DNA of 64,000 nt from Scilla litardierei (GCA_030789695.1 CM061132.1:159446817-159510816), one strand, 5' to 3'; counted from the first letter of the stretch, positions 45,828 through 59,001 are shown. Translations and numbers: made by a program. The notes: generated by a model from the sequence alone, not told the origin.

Positions 45828-48800
45828 TGTCACGCCCCGCTTCCCATTAGACTTGAGAGCGAGGACATGAACGGGCCCGCTTGTGCAAGTCAGGAGGAGG
45901 TACTTTTGCTTTTCTTTCCCCTTGACTTATCACAATAAGCGTCTGTGTAAAAACTGCAGGTTCTTGCTTGCATTACTCAAAAACAACGCAGATAAAAAAA
46001 ACATTATTACAATCTCAAATGTCTCAACAGTATTACAACAATGTAGAAAAGAGGAGTGGGTCTTATGACCCGTACAATAAGTGAAAAGAAGCGCAATGAA
46101 AGTTCTTGGTCCACTGATTCAGCTATCTCAGCTAGTCCTCCTGGTAATCTGTCTCGTAACCTGACATACATTCAAACAACATGAATGTATGTCAGCAAGG
46201 GTCTGCAAGTAGATGTCAGACGACCCAAGGCAAGATATATATAACAAGTTATATATATGGCAGTTTTACAGCAGTTAAAAGAATTTACACTAGCATGTAT
46301 TTCAATGAACTGAAGCAGTTAAAACGATTATGAAAGTTACACTAGCATGGTAGTTAAAGCAACAAGTTACATTAGCATGGTAGTTCAGTAATAAAAATTG
46401 ACATGGCAGTTGAGTAATGTAACATCAGTCTGTAATTAACTTCCATTTTCAATTATTTAACTGTGTGTGCAAGTCCGTGACTAAGATTCCCGCCGTTAGA
46501 CGAATAGTAAATAAATACACCTTCAAGTGCCCCCGAAGGCGACTCGTTTACTACCGGCTAGTGCCCGGGAACCAACCCCACCCAAGTGTATTTTCCTGAA
46601 TCACGTGCCAGGATGCTAATCCGCCATATACTGAAACACGAGTCCAGACTAGTCGCATGTGACGTAATCACATGTGACCGACGAGATTAACTAATAGCCA
46701 ACGGCAGTAACATCTGGTAGCCAACGGCAACTGGTAGCCAACGGCATGTAACATCGGTAGCCAACGGCATTTAACTACGGGAGCCAACGGCATTTAACTA
46801 CGGGAGCCAACGGCATTTAACGGCATTTAACATTCTATGAGTATCAACAGTTCTAAAAATGTGTTTGTGTCAGCAATTAAGTGTACAACATCAGATATCA
46901 CAAAAACATAAAATAACTGCACGCTTGCCTGACTGGGACAGTTTAGGTTGTTCGAGTAGCGGTAGAAAAGTTCGCGTCGTATCTGCGTCATTAAATAATA
47001 ACATTTATTATAATGAGTAAAAGTGCTGAATTGGGAATTAACGAAATTTGATCAGAAAGTTCATTTATTCTTGTTATAGGTCTAAATTAAGATATATCGA
47101 ATTATAAGTCGTTGGGTCACATTTTTAGTCAAGATTACGATGGAAGTAGTTTCACGCTCATTTCACGTGTAGATTTTTGTTAATACAACTTTTCGTGAAA
47201 ACGGCCTAATGATTACCTAACATTAAATATTCCCTGTAAATCGTACACTCATCCGATTTTAGTGATTTTAGTGTTGTTGTGTTCGTTTTGATAGGTACTA
47301 CGTAATGGCGATACTGGTTCTCTGATTTGGCTAACCAAGTTAACGAATTAGATTTATTGTGAATTAAGCACACCATTAAAATAATTCCCGAACTAGGTTC
47401 ATCTAATTTTTATGGGGTTCACTGTCTAGGGTGGCGGTTATATTAGGTTATACAAACAGGGTACACTTTATTAACTTAATATTTTAATACTCTTACTTTA
47501 TTTACCGTCAACAACATGCTGAAATGACCATAACACTTAAATAACACTAATTACAACTAACTAATATTAACAAAGTTAATCACAAGGTTTAACATCTCAA
47601 TTTAATTGTGCACCTACCACACCTACTAGGTTTGACTAGAAAAAAAAACTAACATGATAAAACTTACTTTATCTACTAACATATAATAAAATATCTTATC
47701 CCCTAATAATAATTCTTGTCCTATCCCCCTTACTTTATCTCTCTTACCCTATTTTTTTTTTATACAAGGCTGCCTCCTCCTCTTCTATCTTTCGTTCTTC
47801 TTCATTTCATTTTGTTTTTTTTTATTCTTTTGTTTGCAGCCATGGAAACTCACGCACACGAGGAGGGATACTCACACACGCGCGGAGGAGTGGCGACCGG
47901 CGGCTTCACGGCGACAGGGGCAACCTCCGGCGGCGGCGGCGGGTACCAAGCGGCGGCGGGCGACGGATCAGCTGGGCGGCGGCGGGTGCTGGCCGGCGGC
48001 GGCTCAGGTGGGAGGCCGGCGGCGAGCAGCTGGGTAAGGGGAGGGCCGGCCTTGGTGAGGGGAAGAGGAAGGAGGAAGAAGAAGAGGAAGAATGGATTTG
48101 TTTGTTGATCTGAAATCGTTTTGAATCTGAAGTTTGGGAGCTTCAGATCTGAGTTCCCATGTTTCCCCTCTTCCAATTTCTGTTTTGAATTTGGTGATGC
48201 TTTTGGGAAGAATTTGGGGTTGTTTCTGGTTTGGGAAAATTGGTGGAGGGTTTGTGTGATTTGTTTGTAGGCGAATTTGTTTGAAAACTGATGTTTGTGG
48301 GTTGTGATTTGGGTTGATGAAGAACAGATTTTGGGGGAGAAATTTGGTTGTTGGTTGATCTTGGGAAGGTTTGCTTACTAATTTGTTTTGATGAATTTGG
48401 AAATGGTGAACATGTGTTTCTGGGTTGAGAAATGGTTTTGCAGAATAATCTGGTGAAAAATGGGTTTGCAGGTTTGTTTGTGGGGAGAAGACGTTCCGTT
48501 CTTAAGGATTTTAACAGGGGACAGAGATGCAAAATTTGTCAACGGATTAGGCCTTTGATTTAGACAGAATTTATGTTTAACTTTGACTAAATTGAAGAAA
48601 CGTGTTGTGTGTGTGTGTTTTGAAAGATTAAACATTCATTCCAACGCTTAGTCAAATAAGATAGGTTTGATTTAAGATGGAAATTAAATGTAACCTTGAC
48701 TAATCGTGAGGGGGAATGCATCTGATATGAGAAACGTGTTTCTCTCCTCTAACTCTTGTGTTTTAAAAATCTAACATGAAAGATGAGTTAAGATATGAGG

Positions 48801-49168
48801 TTAAATGATCAAGGTAAATAGAAGTAAAATGTGATTAGTAAATAATTTACTTGAAGTAATTAGTAAGATCAGTAAAGTAATTAGCAAATTCGTAATTATT
48901 AAGATTATTAAGTAATTAACTAAATTTTAATAGTAATTTATAGTAATTAGTGAGATAATTAAAGTGATTAACAATTGGAAATTAGCACGTTAATTAACTT
49001 AAATGGATTTGTTAAACTAAGTCGTTAATTAATGATGACACGGTAAAAAAAACGAAAATAGACGCGCTTGCGTCGATTCGTACGGACGAAAAGCTATCTG
49101 GATGACTGAAGAAAAAAATACTAGTAAGCACGAGCGAAAAATACGTCTAAAAATTACAGGCCGTTACA
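45828..49168 (-). mobile_element. 3' LTR of B
   Basis: 3,341 bp. Contains six tandem AGCCAACGGC units (46695-46830), a T-rich run ending in TTTGCAG|CC (about 47840), a CGGCGG-rich coding-like patch (47840-48100) and a TTTGAATCTGAAGTTTGGG stretch. H at 4066-5754 is a diverged relative. ORFs in the patch are unlikely to be real, though the ATG after TTTGCAG opens about 90 codons in both LTR copies. Confidence 0.93.
46695..46830 (-). repeat. AGCCAACGGC tandem repeats, B LTR
   Basis: Six units of 17-23 bp (GTAGCCAACGGCATTTAACTACG and variants). The 5' LTR has seven (52835-52985), which explains most of the 12-bp difference in LTR length. Confidence 0.88.
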
Positions 49169-51945
49169 TTCTACCCACCTTAAAAAAATTCCGTCCTCGG
49201 AATTCTTATCAACTAATGAGCAGGAAATAAAGATGGATAATGCTTTCATACTTCCTGAATTACGTCTAAATGAAATTGATTAGGAAATAAGAAATGACAC
49301 AAGCGATGAGTTTAAGATTGAGTTTCAAAAATTTCAGATGACTAAACACCATCGATGGCCTTAACCGTTAATAGGCAAGCAAAATAGCTAACGACAGCTA
49401 CCAACGATGTGCAGGGACAATGATGAGAAAATAATATAACACTCCCAACTGCAATCCCCAATATTCTAACATACTGGTTGTTAAACTCATAACCTCAAAC
49501 AAGTGTTCCTAAATAAATCATCACTTCTCGTCTCGTCACTGAATAATGTTACGACTAGAATGTATCCTGAACTCAAATACAGGTCCAATACTTTCTCTCT
49601 ATCTTTTTTTTTCTACCTCATAATCCTTGTCTTACACAATTAATACTCTAAACAAGGCAACCTCGGAAGGGAAAATACAAACTATTCTCAACCAATATCT
49701 CTTACAAATTTCCTTGTTCCTTCGCTCATCAATGTTATTAAGACAGTAACATCTTTTTGGGGGTCTATAACGTACGATACTCTCTACACCAAAGTTCCCC
49801 AAAAGTTGTACATTCTCATAGGTTGTCCATCCGTAATGTATCCTAACTTGTAGCACTAGCACTTTAATTGTGACATCCACAAATCCCAACTCTAATCTTA
49901 TTCTTCAATTAACCCATTGGTATAATGGTGCTATACCAATTACTAACATAAGATGACAAGTACAATTACGCCTAGTATACATCATCGTCTACTACCAACA
50001 TTTATCAGGCTCCCAACTCATTCTTCATCATGACAGCTCATAAATTTAAGTACTCTAATTAACAAATTATGAAATCACATCTCACCATTTCTTATTTATC
50101 CCAAGCAACTTAGGTCAAATTACGCCACTGTCTCTTTTGTATCAACATGTAATATTATTCTTGACGTTTCTATCGCTGACCTATATGATGAAATCTTATT
50201 ACTTCAAATTCCTATTCGCATGATCACCATAGATCATATTATAGCTTTATTTACTCTTATCTGTTACTCATTAGAACTTCAAATCTGTAACGTACTCATC
50301 TTCCTGTGCACTACTTATAGTATAGAATCCTATTGAAGCCATAATGTGTGGGTATATCCAGATGTGAAATATAACTTTGAAAACATCATTCTATTTATCC
50401 TATCGTAAACCATCAATATAACTATACCTTACATCATCTCAAACTACTCTTATCCGTAATTATTAATTACTTAATAACAATAATCATATCTATCAACATA
50501 ACGCATAACAAAATTTCAATACTGCTGATGATAGAAATAAAAGTAGGAGTAAACCCCTTTTTTAGAAATGGCTATAATGCAAATTTAAAACTAATCTTGC
50601 TAAAGTGGTATCAAGTAAATGGACGTACTAATGTGGTAACCAAGAGATAGTGTAGGATATCAAACTGTTTGATGTAACGAATCAAGTTTGTGATGAATGG
50701 GTTCAGGTGAGGCAAGGACGTGGAGTTAGCTTGCACAAAAAGATGATCTTATAGGTAGAGAAAAAAAAACAGACATACAACTGTCAATGAAAAGTAAGGT
50801 ATTGGTGATTGCTCAAGTGTGATTAGTAAAGTGTGTGTAATGTATAAAGAAAGGGTGAAAAAGTAACGACGGTGGCATGACAAATGGTAACAACAATATT
50901 TTAACCTACAAGTAATGTGAACACAACCAGGTAGACGCAGTAATACTGAAAAGGACAAGTAATGAGTGAGCATGAGTTAACATAGTAGATAAGCAATAGA
51001 CGAAAGAGTCATGGGTGCAGAAATGTGGCTCTTGTTTCGTAAATGGAGATAGATTTTTTTTTGTTTTTTTTTGTTTTGTTTTTTTAAAAAAAAAAAAATT
51101 AAAGTATAAATACGATGAATACAGAATTAATACACTGAAATAGTTGAAGTTTTTTTTTAACATAAAGAGTATTTAAAATTAGTATATGGTTGGTTGTTTC
51201 GAAATCTGTTGTAGTATAGTAATGCCATACATAAGCATGAATCACGTCCTTGCGGTCCAGCGGACACGGCCAGGGAAGTGACTAAGCCAGGACCACTTAC
51301 CCCAAGTCTAGCGAGGTGATCCAACAAGCTTAGCCAAGCACATTGACCGGATCATGGTCCATTGAAGGAAGTTTATCATTTATATGTGTGCCATTAAAAG
51401 AGTTTAAAGATAAAGATTCCCATATGTAAGAAGTAAAATAGTATAGCATAGATTTGAAATCATTAAAAAGTTTGTGACTAAAAATTTTCAGTGAAGGAAA
51501 CTCAAAATCAATGAATAATTTTAAGTCGGTGGAAAAGTGTGAGGCCTATGTAAAAGATTTTTAAAAAGGTTAAATTGGGCGAGAAATTTCATAAAAGAGA
51601 TATCGATAGTAAAATCAGCATAGTAATGGGATTCATTCAAAGGATAAAGATGGCCGTTCGGAAGATCACATGGGTCGAAAGCAAGGATTAGAAATGTGAG
51701 TACGGGTAGGAATTGACTTGTGAAAAAAAAAACTTCGATGGATTTCTAAAGTCAAAAGTGGAATGTAAAATGAAGGAGATTAAAAATCAAGGAATACTGA
51801 TTTGGTTGACTAAGGATCAGGAAACTTAGGACTGGAATTTTCTACTGAAGTTGATTGGCGTAGAAAATTCTAAAGAAGGTATTGTTTGAGAGTCAAGATT
51901 GTAATATTATCTATGTTGTTTTAAAGTATTTTGCATGAGCATTGA
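49169..51945 (-). other. Non-coding interior of B
   Basis: Polypurine tract and conserved segment at 49169-49206 (plus strand TTCTACCCACCTTAAAAAAATTCC...). The remainder is AT-rich without credible ORFs, with a poly-T/poly-A stretch at 51053-51100. 51225-51393 matches D (27585-27760) in reverse. Nothing else recognised. Confidence 0.75.
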
Positions 51946-51969
51946 CCTGCATGGGCCACCACTAAAACC
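51946..51969 (-). other. Primer-site region of B
   Basis: Directly inside the 5' LTR, minus strand GGTTTTAGTGGTGGCCCATG followed by CAGG. A has the same sequence with one extra T at 59118-59142. It does not match initiator-Met and I do not recognise the primer tRNA. A TGG that could pair with a CCA tail starts about 9 bases in. Confidence 0.5.
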
Positions 51970-54900
51970 TGTCACGCCCCGCTTCCCATTAGACTTGAGA
52001 GCGAGGACATGAACGGGCCCGCTTGTGCAAGTCAGGAGGAGGTACTTTTGCTTTTCTTTCCCCTTGACTTATCACAATAAGCGTCTGTGTAAAAACTGCA
52101 GGTTCTTGCTTGCATTACTCAAAAACAACGCAGATAAAAAAACATTATTACAATCTCAAATGTCTCAACGGTATTACAACAATGTAGAAAAGAGGAGTGG
52201 GTCTTATGACCCGTACAATAAGTGAAAAGAAGCGCAATGAAAGTTCTTGGTCCACTGATTCAGCTATCTCAGCTAGTCCTCCTGGTAATCTGTCTCGTAA
52301 CCTGACATACATTCAAACAACATGAATGTATGTCAGCAAGGGTCTGCAAGTAGATGTCAGACGACCCAAGGCAAGATATATATAACAAGTTATATATATG
52401 GCAGTTTTACAGCAGTTAAAAGAATTTACACTAGCATGTATTTCAATGAACTGAAGCAGTTAAAACGATTATGAAAGTTACACTAGCATGGTAGTTAAAG
52501 CAACAAGTTACATTAGCATGGTAGTTCAGTAATAAAAATTGACATGGCAGTTGAGTAATGTAACATCAGTCTGTAATTAACTTCCATTTTCAATTATTTA
52601 ACTGTGTGTGCAAGTCCGTGACTAAGATTCCCGCCGTTAGACGAATAGTAAATAAATACACCTTCAAGTGCCCCCGAAGGCGACTCGTTTACTACCGGCT
52701 AGTGCCCGGGAACCAACCCCACCCAAGTGTATTTTCCTGAATCACGTGCCAGGATGCTAATCCGCCATATACTGAAACACGAGTCCAGACTAGTCGCATG
52801 TGACGTAATCACATGTGACCGACGAGATTAACTAATAGCCAACGGCAGTAACATCTGGTGGCCAACGGCAACTGGTAGCCAACGGCATGTAACATCGGTA
52901 GCCAACGGCATTTAACTACGGGAGCCAACGGCATTTAACTACGGGAGCCAACGGCATTTAACTACGGGAGCCAACGGCATTTAACATTCTATGAGTATCA
53001 ACAGTTCTAAAAATGTGTTTGTGTCAGCAATTAAGTGTACAACATCAGATATCACAAAAACATAAAATAACTGCACGCTTGCCTGACTGGGACAGTTTAG
53101 GTTGTTCGAGTAGCGGTAGAAAAGTTCGCGTCGTATCTGCGTCATTAAATAATAACATTTATTATAATGAGTAAAAGTGCTGAATTGGGAATTAACGAAA
53201 TTTGATCAGAAAGTTCATTTATTCTTGTTATAGGTCTAAATTAAGATATATCGAATTATAAGTCGTTGGGTCACATTTTTAGTCAAGATTACGATGGAAG
53301 TAGTTTCACGCTCATTTCACGTGTAGATTTTTGTTAATACAACTTTTCGTGAAAACGGCCTAATGATTACCTAACATTAAATATTCCCTGTAAATCGTAC
53401 ACTCATCCGATTTTAGTGATTTTAGTGTTGTTGTGTTCGTTTTGATAGGTACTACGTAATGGCGATACTGGTTCTCTGATTTGGCTAACCAAGTTAACGA
53501 ATTAGATTTATTGTGAATTAAGCACACCATTAAAATAATTCCCGAACTAGGTTCATCTAATTTTTATGGGGTTCACTGTCTAGGGTGGCGGTTATATTAG
53601 GTTATACAAACAGGGTACACTTTATTAACTTAATATTTTAATACTCTTACTTTATTTACCGTCAACAACATGCTGAAATGACCATAACACTTAAATAACA
53701 CTAATTACAACTAACTAATATTAACAAAGTTAATCACAAGGTTTAACATCTCAATTTAATTGTGCACCTACCACACCTACTAGGTTTGACTAGAAAAAAA
53801 AACTAACATGATAAAACTTACTTTATCTACTAACATATAATAAAATATCTTATCCCCTAATAATAATTCTTGTCCTATCCCCCTTACTTTATCTCTCTTA
53901 CCCTATTTTTTTTTATACAAGGCTGCCTCCTCCTCTTCTATCTTTCGTTCTTCTTCATTTCATTTTGGTTTTTTTTTATTCTTTTGTTTGCAGCCATGGA
54001 AACTCACGCACACGAGGAGGGATACTCACACACGCGCGGAGGAGTGGCGACCGGCGGCTTCACGGCGACAGGGGCAACCTCCGGCGGCGGCGGCGGGTAC
54101 CAAGCGGCGGCGGGCGGCGGATCAGCTGGGCGGCGGCGGGTGCTGGCCGGCGGCGGCTCAGGTGGGAGGCCGGCGGCGAGCAGCTGGGTAAGGGGAGGGC
54201 CGGCCTTGGTGAGGGGAAGAGGAAGGAGGAAGAAGAAGAGGAAGAATGGATTTGTTTGTTGATCTGAAATCGTTTTGAATCTGAAGTTTGGGAGCTTCAG
54301 ATCTGAGTTCCCATGTTTCCCCTCTTCCAATTTCTGTTTTGAATTTGGTGATGCTTTTGGGAAGAATTTGGGGTTGTTTCTGGTTTGGGAAAATTGGTGG
54401 AGGGTTTGTGTGATTTGTTTGTAGGGGAATTTGTTTGAAAACTGATGTTTGTGGGTTGTGATTTGGGTTGATGAAGAACAGATTTTGGGGGAGAAATTTG
54501 GTTGTTGGTTGATCTTGGGAAGGTTTGCTTACTAATTTGTTTTGATGAATTTGGAAATGGTGAACATGTGTTTCTGGGTTGAGAAATGGTTTTGCAGAAT
54601 AATCTGGTGAAAAATGGGTTTGCAGTTTTGTTTGTGGGGAGAAGACGTTCCGTTCTTAAGGATTTTAACAGGGGACAGAGATGCAAAATTTGTCAACGGA
54701 TTAGGCCTTTGATTTAGACAGAATTTATGTTTAACTTTGACTAAATTGAAGAAACGTGTTGTGTGTGTGTGTTTTGAAAGATTAAACATTCATTCCAACG
54801 CTTAGTCAAATAAGATAGGTTTGATTTAAGATGGAAATTAAATGTAACCTTGACTAATCGTGAGGGGGAATGCATCTGATATGAGAAACGTGTTTCTCTC

Positions 54901-55322
54901 CTCTAACTCTTGTGTTTTAAAAATCTAACATGAAAGATGAGTTAAGATATGAGGTTAAATGATCAAGGTAAATAGAAGTAAAATGTGATTAGTAAATAAT
55001 TTACTTGAAGTAATTAGTAAGATCAGTAAAGTAATTAGCAAATTCGTAATTATTAAGATTATTAAGTAATTAACTAAATTTTAATAGTAATTTATAGTAA
55101 TTAGTGAGATAATTAAAGTGATTAACAATTGGAAATTAGCACGTTAATTAACTTAAATGGATTTGTTAAACTAAGTCGTTAATTAATGATGACACGGTAA
55201 AAAAAACGAAAATAGACGCGCTTGCGTCGATTCGTACGGACGAAAAGCTATCTGGATGACTGAAGAAAAAAATACTAGTAAGCACGAGCGAAAAATACGT
55301 CTAAAAATTACAGGCCGTTACA
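51970..55322 (-). mobile_element. 5' LTR of B
   Basis: 3,353 bp, nearly identical to 45828-49168; the main difference is one extra tandem unit at 52835-52985. Confidence 0.93.
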
Positions 55323-55341
55323 GAGAGTAAAAGAATTTTAC

Positions 55342-57761
55342 CTCCATATATCTCCTCGCTAGCGCCTCAGTGGACTGCCCCACTCGGAACGGAATAAAGT
55401 GCGCAGATTTGGTCAATCGATCTACGATCACCCAAATCGCGTCATTCTGCTTCGGACTCCGAGGTAGTCCAGTCACGAAGTCCATAGTGATGTGCTACCA
55501 CTTCCACTCCGGAATCGGAAGCGGTTGTAGCAACCTGGCCGTACGCTGATGCTCCGCCTTCACTTTGCTGGCAAACCAAGCACTTGGCTACACTCCGAGC
55601 CACTCTCCTCTTCATACCATGCCACCAATAATTCAGACGAAGATCCTGGTACATCTTGGTGCCACCAGGATGCACAGAATACGGCGAACTGTGTGCCTCC
55701 ACCATCAGCTCCTCTCTAATATTCCCAGCTGGCACACACAACCTGGCTCCAAACCTCAGCGAGCCATCCTCATGAATCAAAAAGTCAGTCCGCAGACCGG
55801 CTTCCACCTGCTCCCGAATCTTCACCAGCTTCGGATCCTCAGCCTGGCCGGCCTTAATCCGATCCACGATCGTCGACTGTACCTGCATGTACATCAACGA
55901 AGAAGCCTCCCCAGGAAGAACAATCTCCACGCCAGACTCGCAAAAATCCTGCTGCAATCTCCACTGCGAGGTCAAAATCATCACCGCTGGAAGCCTACTC
56001 AAAGCATCAGGAACCACATTCACCTTGCCAGGGTGATACTGCAAATCAATCTCATAATCCGCCATAAGCTCCAACCATCGACGTTGTCGCATGTTGAGCT
56101 CCTTCTGCGTGAAAATATACTTCAAGCTTTTGTGATCAGTGAAAATCTCACTTTCTCACTCAGCAAGAAGTGCCTCCAAATCTTAAGAGCGAACACAACG
56201 GCAGCCAACTCCAAATCATGCGTCGGATAATTCTTCTCATGAGCCTTAAGCTGACGAGACGCATACGCCACAACATGCCCGTGCTGATGCAACACACAAC
56301 CGAGACCCTTGCCAGAAGCATCGCAAAAGATCTCAAATCCACCGCTGCGATCAGGCACAACAAAAATAGGGGCACTCGTCAACCTCTCCTTCAGAATACC
56401 AAAAGCACTCTCACAATCACCCGACCAAACATAAGCAACATCCTTCCGCGTCAACCTGGTCATCGGCTCAGCAATACGAGAAAAGTCCTTAATGAATCGC
56501 CGATAGTAACCAGCAAGTCCAAGGAAACTCCGAATCTCAGACGCAGACGACGGAACAGGCCACTCCCTGATGGCCCTAATCTTCTCGGGATCCACAGAAA
56601 TACCATCCCCAGTCACCACATGCCCAAGAAAAGCAACTCGATCCAGCCAAAACTCGCACTTCGAAAACTTAGCATACAACCGATGCTTCCTCAAAATTTC
56701 CAATACCGTCCTCAAGTGCGATGCATGCTCTTCCTCTGACTTCGAATAGATCAGAATGTCGTCGATAAAGATAACGACAAACTTATCCAAAAAGTCGTAG
56801 AAAATCAGGTTCATCAGATTCATGAAAACTGCGGGCGCGTTAGTTACGCCGAAAGGCATAACCACAAACTCATAGTGTCCATACTTCGTCCTGAACGCTG
56901 TCTTCGGAACATCATCCCTCTTCACCTTCAACTGATGGTAACCACTCCTCAAATCCAATTTAGAAAACACCCTCGAACCTCCAAGCTGATCAAAAATATC
57001 ATCGATGCGAGGCAACGGGTATTTATTCTTAATGGTCACCGCATTCAATCCCTGATAGTCCACGCACATGCGACGCGAACCATCCTTCTTCTTAACCAGC
57101 AACACCGGTGCTCCCCACGGAGACACGCTAGGATTAATATAACCCTTCAGCAACAGCTCATCCAACTGCTTCCGCAACTCTTCCAATTCTGCAGGTGCCA
57201 TACGATACGGCGCCTTCGAAATCAGCTGCGCACCTGGAACTAGATCAATAGAAAATTCCAGAGCTCGATCAGGTGGCAACCCAGACATCTCCTTGGGGAA
57301 GACGTTGCCAAAATCTCGCACCACAGCTGGCCACCCCAGCTCCATCTGCATAGCTACAGCCTCCACCGGCCTGGCCCGAAATCTGACAGGACCAAGCGAA
57401 CTGCTACCACGACTGAACTCAAATACTGGATGTCCGGGAATCTCGAACACCACCTTCTTCCTCCTGCAGTCGATCGTAGCATAGAAGCTCGCAAGCCAAT
57501 CCATCCCAAAGACCGCATCGTAGTTGGTGATGTTGTGGACAATAAAATCAGCATAAAGCTCATGTCCACAAACCACCACAGAGCAAGGACTGCACCCACG
57601 ATGCACCGTGACTACTCCATTCCCTGTGACGATATTCCAACTCTTGGAGAGAGGGGACGTCGACAAGGAATGCTTCTCCACGAAGCTCTGGGCCAAAATG
57701 CACATTGACGCACCTGAGTCAAAGAGGACTCGGGCAGGGAACGTGCAAACCAAAACCACAC
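55342..57761 (-). pseudogene. pol: Pol of A, exon with protease, RT, RNase H and N-terminal integrase
   Basis: Begins at the acceptor TTGTTAG|GTGTGG. Protease FDSGAS; RT entry [59 protein letters not shown]; catalytic [10 protein letters not shown]; RNase [18 protein letters not shown] 1-nt deletion near 56145-56150 shifts the frame into [20 protein letters not shown]. Integrase zinc region ([17 protein letters not shown] ... CLVCQQ), then an extra T near 55563-55566 (plus) and a TAG at 55495-55497. The first integrase Asp (TMDFVTGLP) follows in the corrected frame. The exon ends at GGAG|GTAAAATT. Motifs fit a Tekay chromovirus. Not functional. Confidence 0.92.
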
Positions 57762-57872
57762 CTAACAAACAGTCTAATCGATCAAATCTTATTCTAGCAA
57801 CACCATACACAAGCATTCACATAATTTAACAATCAATTAATTAAGGAAGGAACAATCTAGATCGAAAGTTAC
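57762..57872 (-). other. Putative intron between gag and protease of A
   Basis: 111 nt on the minus strand: donor ATTGCAG|GTAACTTT at 57872, acceptor CTGTTTGTTAG|GTGTGG at 57762. It is AT-rich and contains in-frame stops, starting with TAA at 57841-57843. Joining the flanks keeps the gag frame into the protease and removes an otherwise unexplained non-coding stretch. The ATG of the unspliced ORF (57816) lies inside it and is not a start. Confidence 0.7.
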
Positions 57873-59001
57873 CTGCAATGACCTCATCCATGGCCAAAAC
57901 CTCCTCCTCAGTCATCAGAAATGCCTGCCTCCTCGGCGGAGCGGCCTGCTGAAAAGCCTGCCCCTGCGGAACGAGGGGCACCCCATGACCAGCGGGCACC
58001 GGGGCTCTCTGCTGCAACGGCGGGGCAGCAATAGGTGTCCTCCAAGGTTGCCTCAACCTCGGGCACTCCCAGATAGCATGGGCGGGATCTCCACAGATAA
58101 TATATTGCCCCAAGAACTTCCTACATGATTCCTTGATATGGCCCTCCTTGCCACAGAAATTGCAAGTCCTCCGAACGGGCCCTCCTGGCCTCTTAAACTG
58201 AACAGGCGGGTTCGGCCTGAATCCAGGCCTAACCACAGCTCTCGCCTGCTCCACAGGCCTCCTCACAGCACCAACAACAGACCCCTTCCTCTGGTTCACA
58301 AGCAGCTCCTGCCTCTTGGCAGCAACCAAAACCTTCTGATAAGATTCCCGGTCAGAAGAGGTCACAAAGCTCTGGAGCTCTGAAGCAAGCCCCTGCAGAA
58401 ACCTCTGAGCTCTCTCCTCAGTGTCCTGCACCATCTTTGGTGCAAACCGACTTAGCCTCATGAACTCCTGGTGGTACATGTCCACCGACGAGTTCCCCTG
58501 CTTCAGATCGATAAAACGCTGCAGCATCTCTTCCCTGGCAGCCTTCGGGAAGAACTCACCATCAAATCTGGCCTTGAAGGTAGCCCAGACGATCGGCTCT
58601 ACCAACATCCTTTCCTCAGCATCCCACCAATTCCTGGCGTTATCCTTCAGCTGGTGCTTCGCCAAGTCAACCCAACTAACTTCGTTGACCTTGGACATCT
58701 TCAGATTGTCCTCAATATTCCTCATCCATTCATCAACAGCTAGTGGACCTTCGGTTCCATCAAAATACGCAGGACCCAGCTCTCTGAACTGCTTCGCCCC
58801 GGGCTCAGGGCGAGGGGCTTCCACCACCCGAGCAGCTCGAGTCACCGGAGCATTCTGCACCTGCAGAAGCACACCCTGCTGAACCTGCATCATCTGCAAC
58901 ATCATCCTCATCATCTCCCCATTAGTGGGCTCCCGCTCAGGCTCCTCGTCATGAGGGGGCGCACCACTACAACCACCACGGGTGATCCGCCTTCCTGCCA
59001 T
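57873..59001 (-). CDS. gag: Gag of A
   Basis: ATG at 59001 (MAGRRITRGG). Nucleocapsid/capsid protein of a chromovirus. A Met/Gln-rich stretch (about 30-50) is followed by the gypsy retrotrans_gag domain (YFDGTEGPLAVDEWMRNIE, NARNWWDAEE, FKARFDGEFFP, MYHQEFMRLSRFAP; about 75-225). A zinc knuckle CX2CX4HX4C lies at C280-C283-H288-C293, with a degenerate second one (ICGDPAHAIWECP). A Pro/Gln-rich tail ends in LMTEEEVLAMDEVIAG at the splice donor. Unspliced, it would stop at 57841. No internal stops, unlike pol. Confidence 0.9.

Larger units (their letters stand above)
45828..55322 (-). mobile_element. Non-autonomous Tekay-related LTR element B
   Basis: LTRs 45828-49168 and 51970-55322, flanked by GAGAG (45823-45827 and 55323-55327). 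Ends TGTAACGGCC...GGGGCGTGACA. The 2.8-kb interior has no coding capacity. The polypurine tract with its upstream CCGAGGACGGAATTTTT segment and the primer-site region are shared with A, so A-like elements could supply the enzymes. The LTRs are nearly identical, which fits B being the last insertion in this branch. Confidence 0.93.
45768..55341 (-). other. Integrase intron of A, split by element B
   Basis: Donor GGAG|GTAAAATT at 55341 and acceptor CGTGCAG| at 45768 on the minus strand. Without B and one GAGAG copy the intron is 74 nt, T-rich, and at the same codon position as the 78-nt intron of G. Both the donor core GTAAAATT and the acceptor neighbourhood (GTGATGTA...CGTGCAG) are shared with G. 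Confidence 0.75.

Noticed and set aside
57762..57816. ATG at 57816 as the start of a separate pol ORF in A
   Set aside because: It lies in the putative intron. The residues before the protease have no family counterpart, while splicing joins gag and protease in frame.
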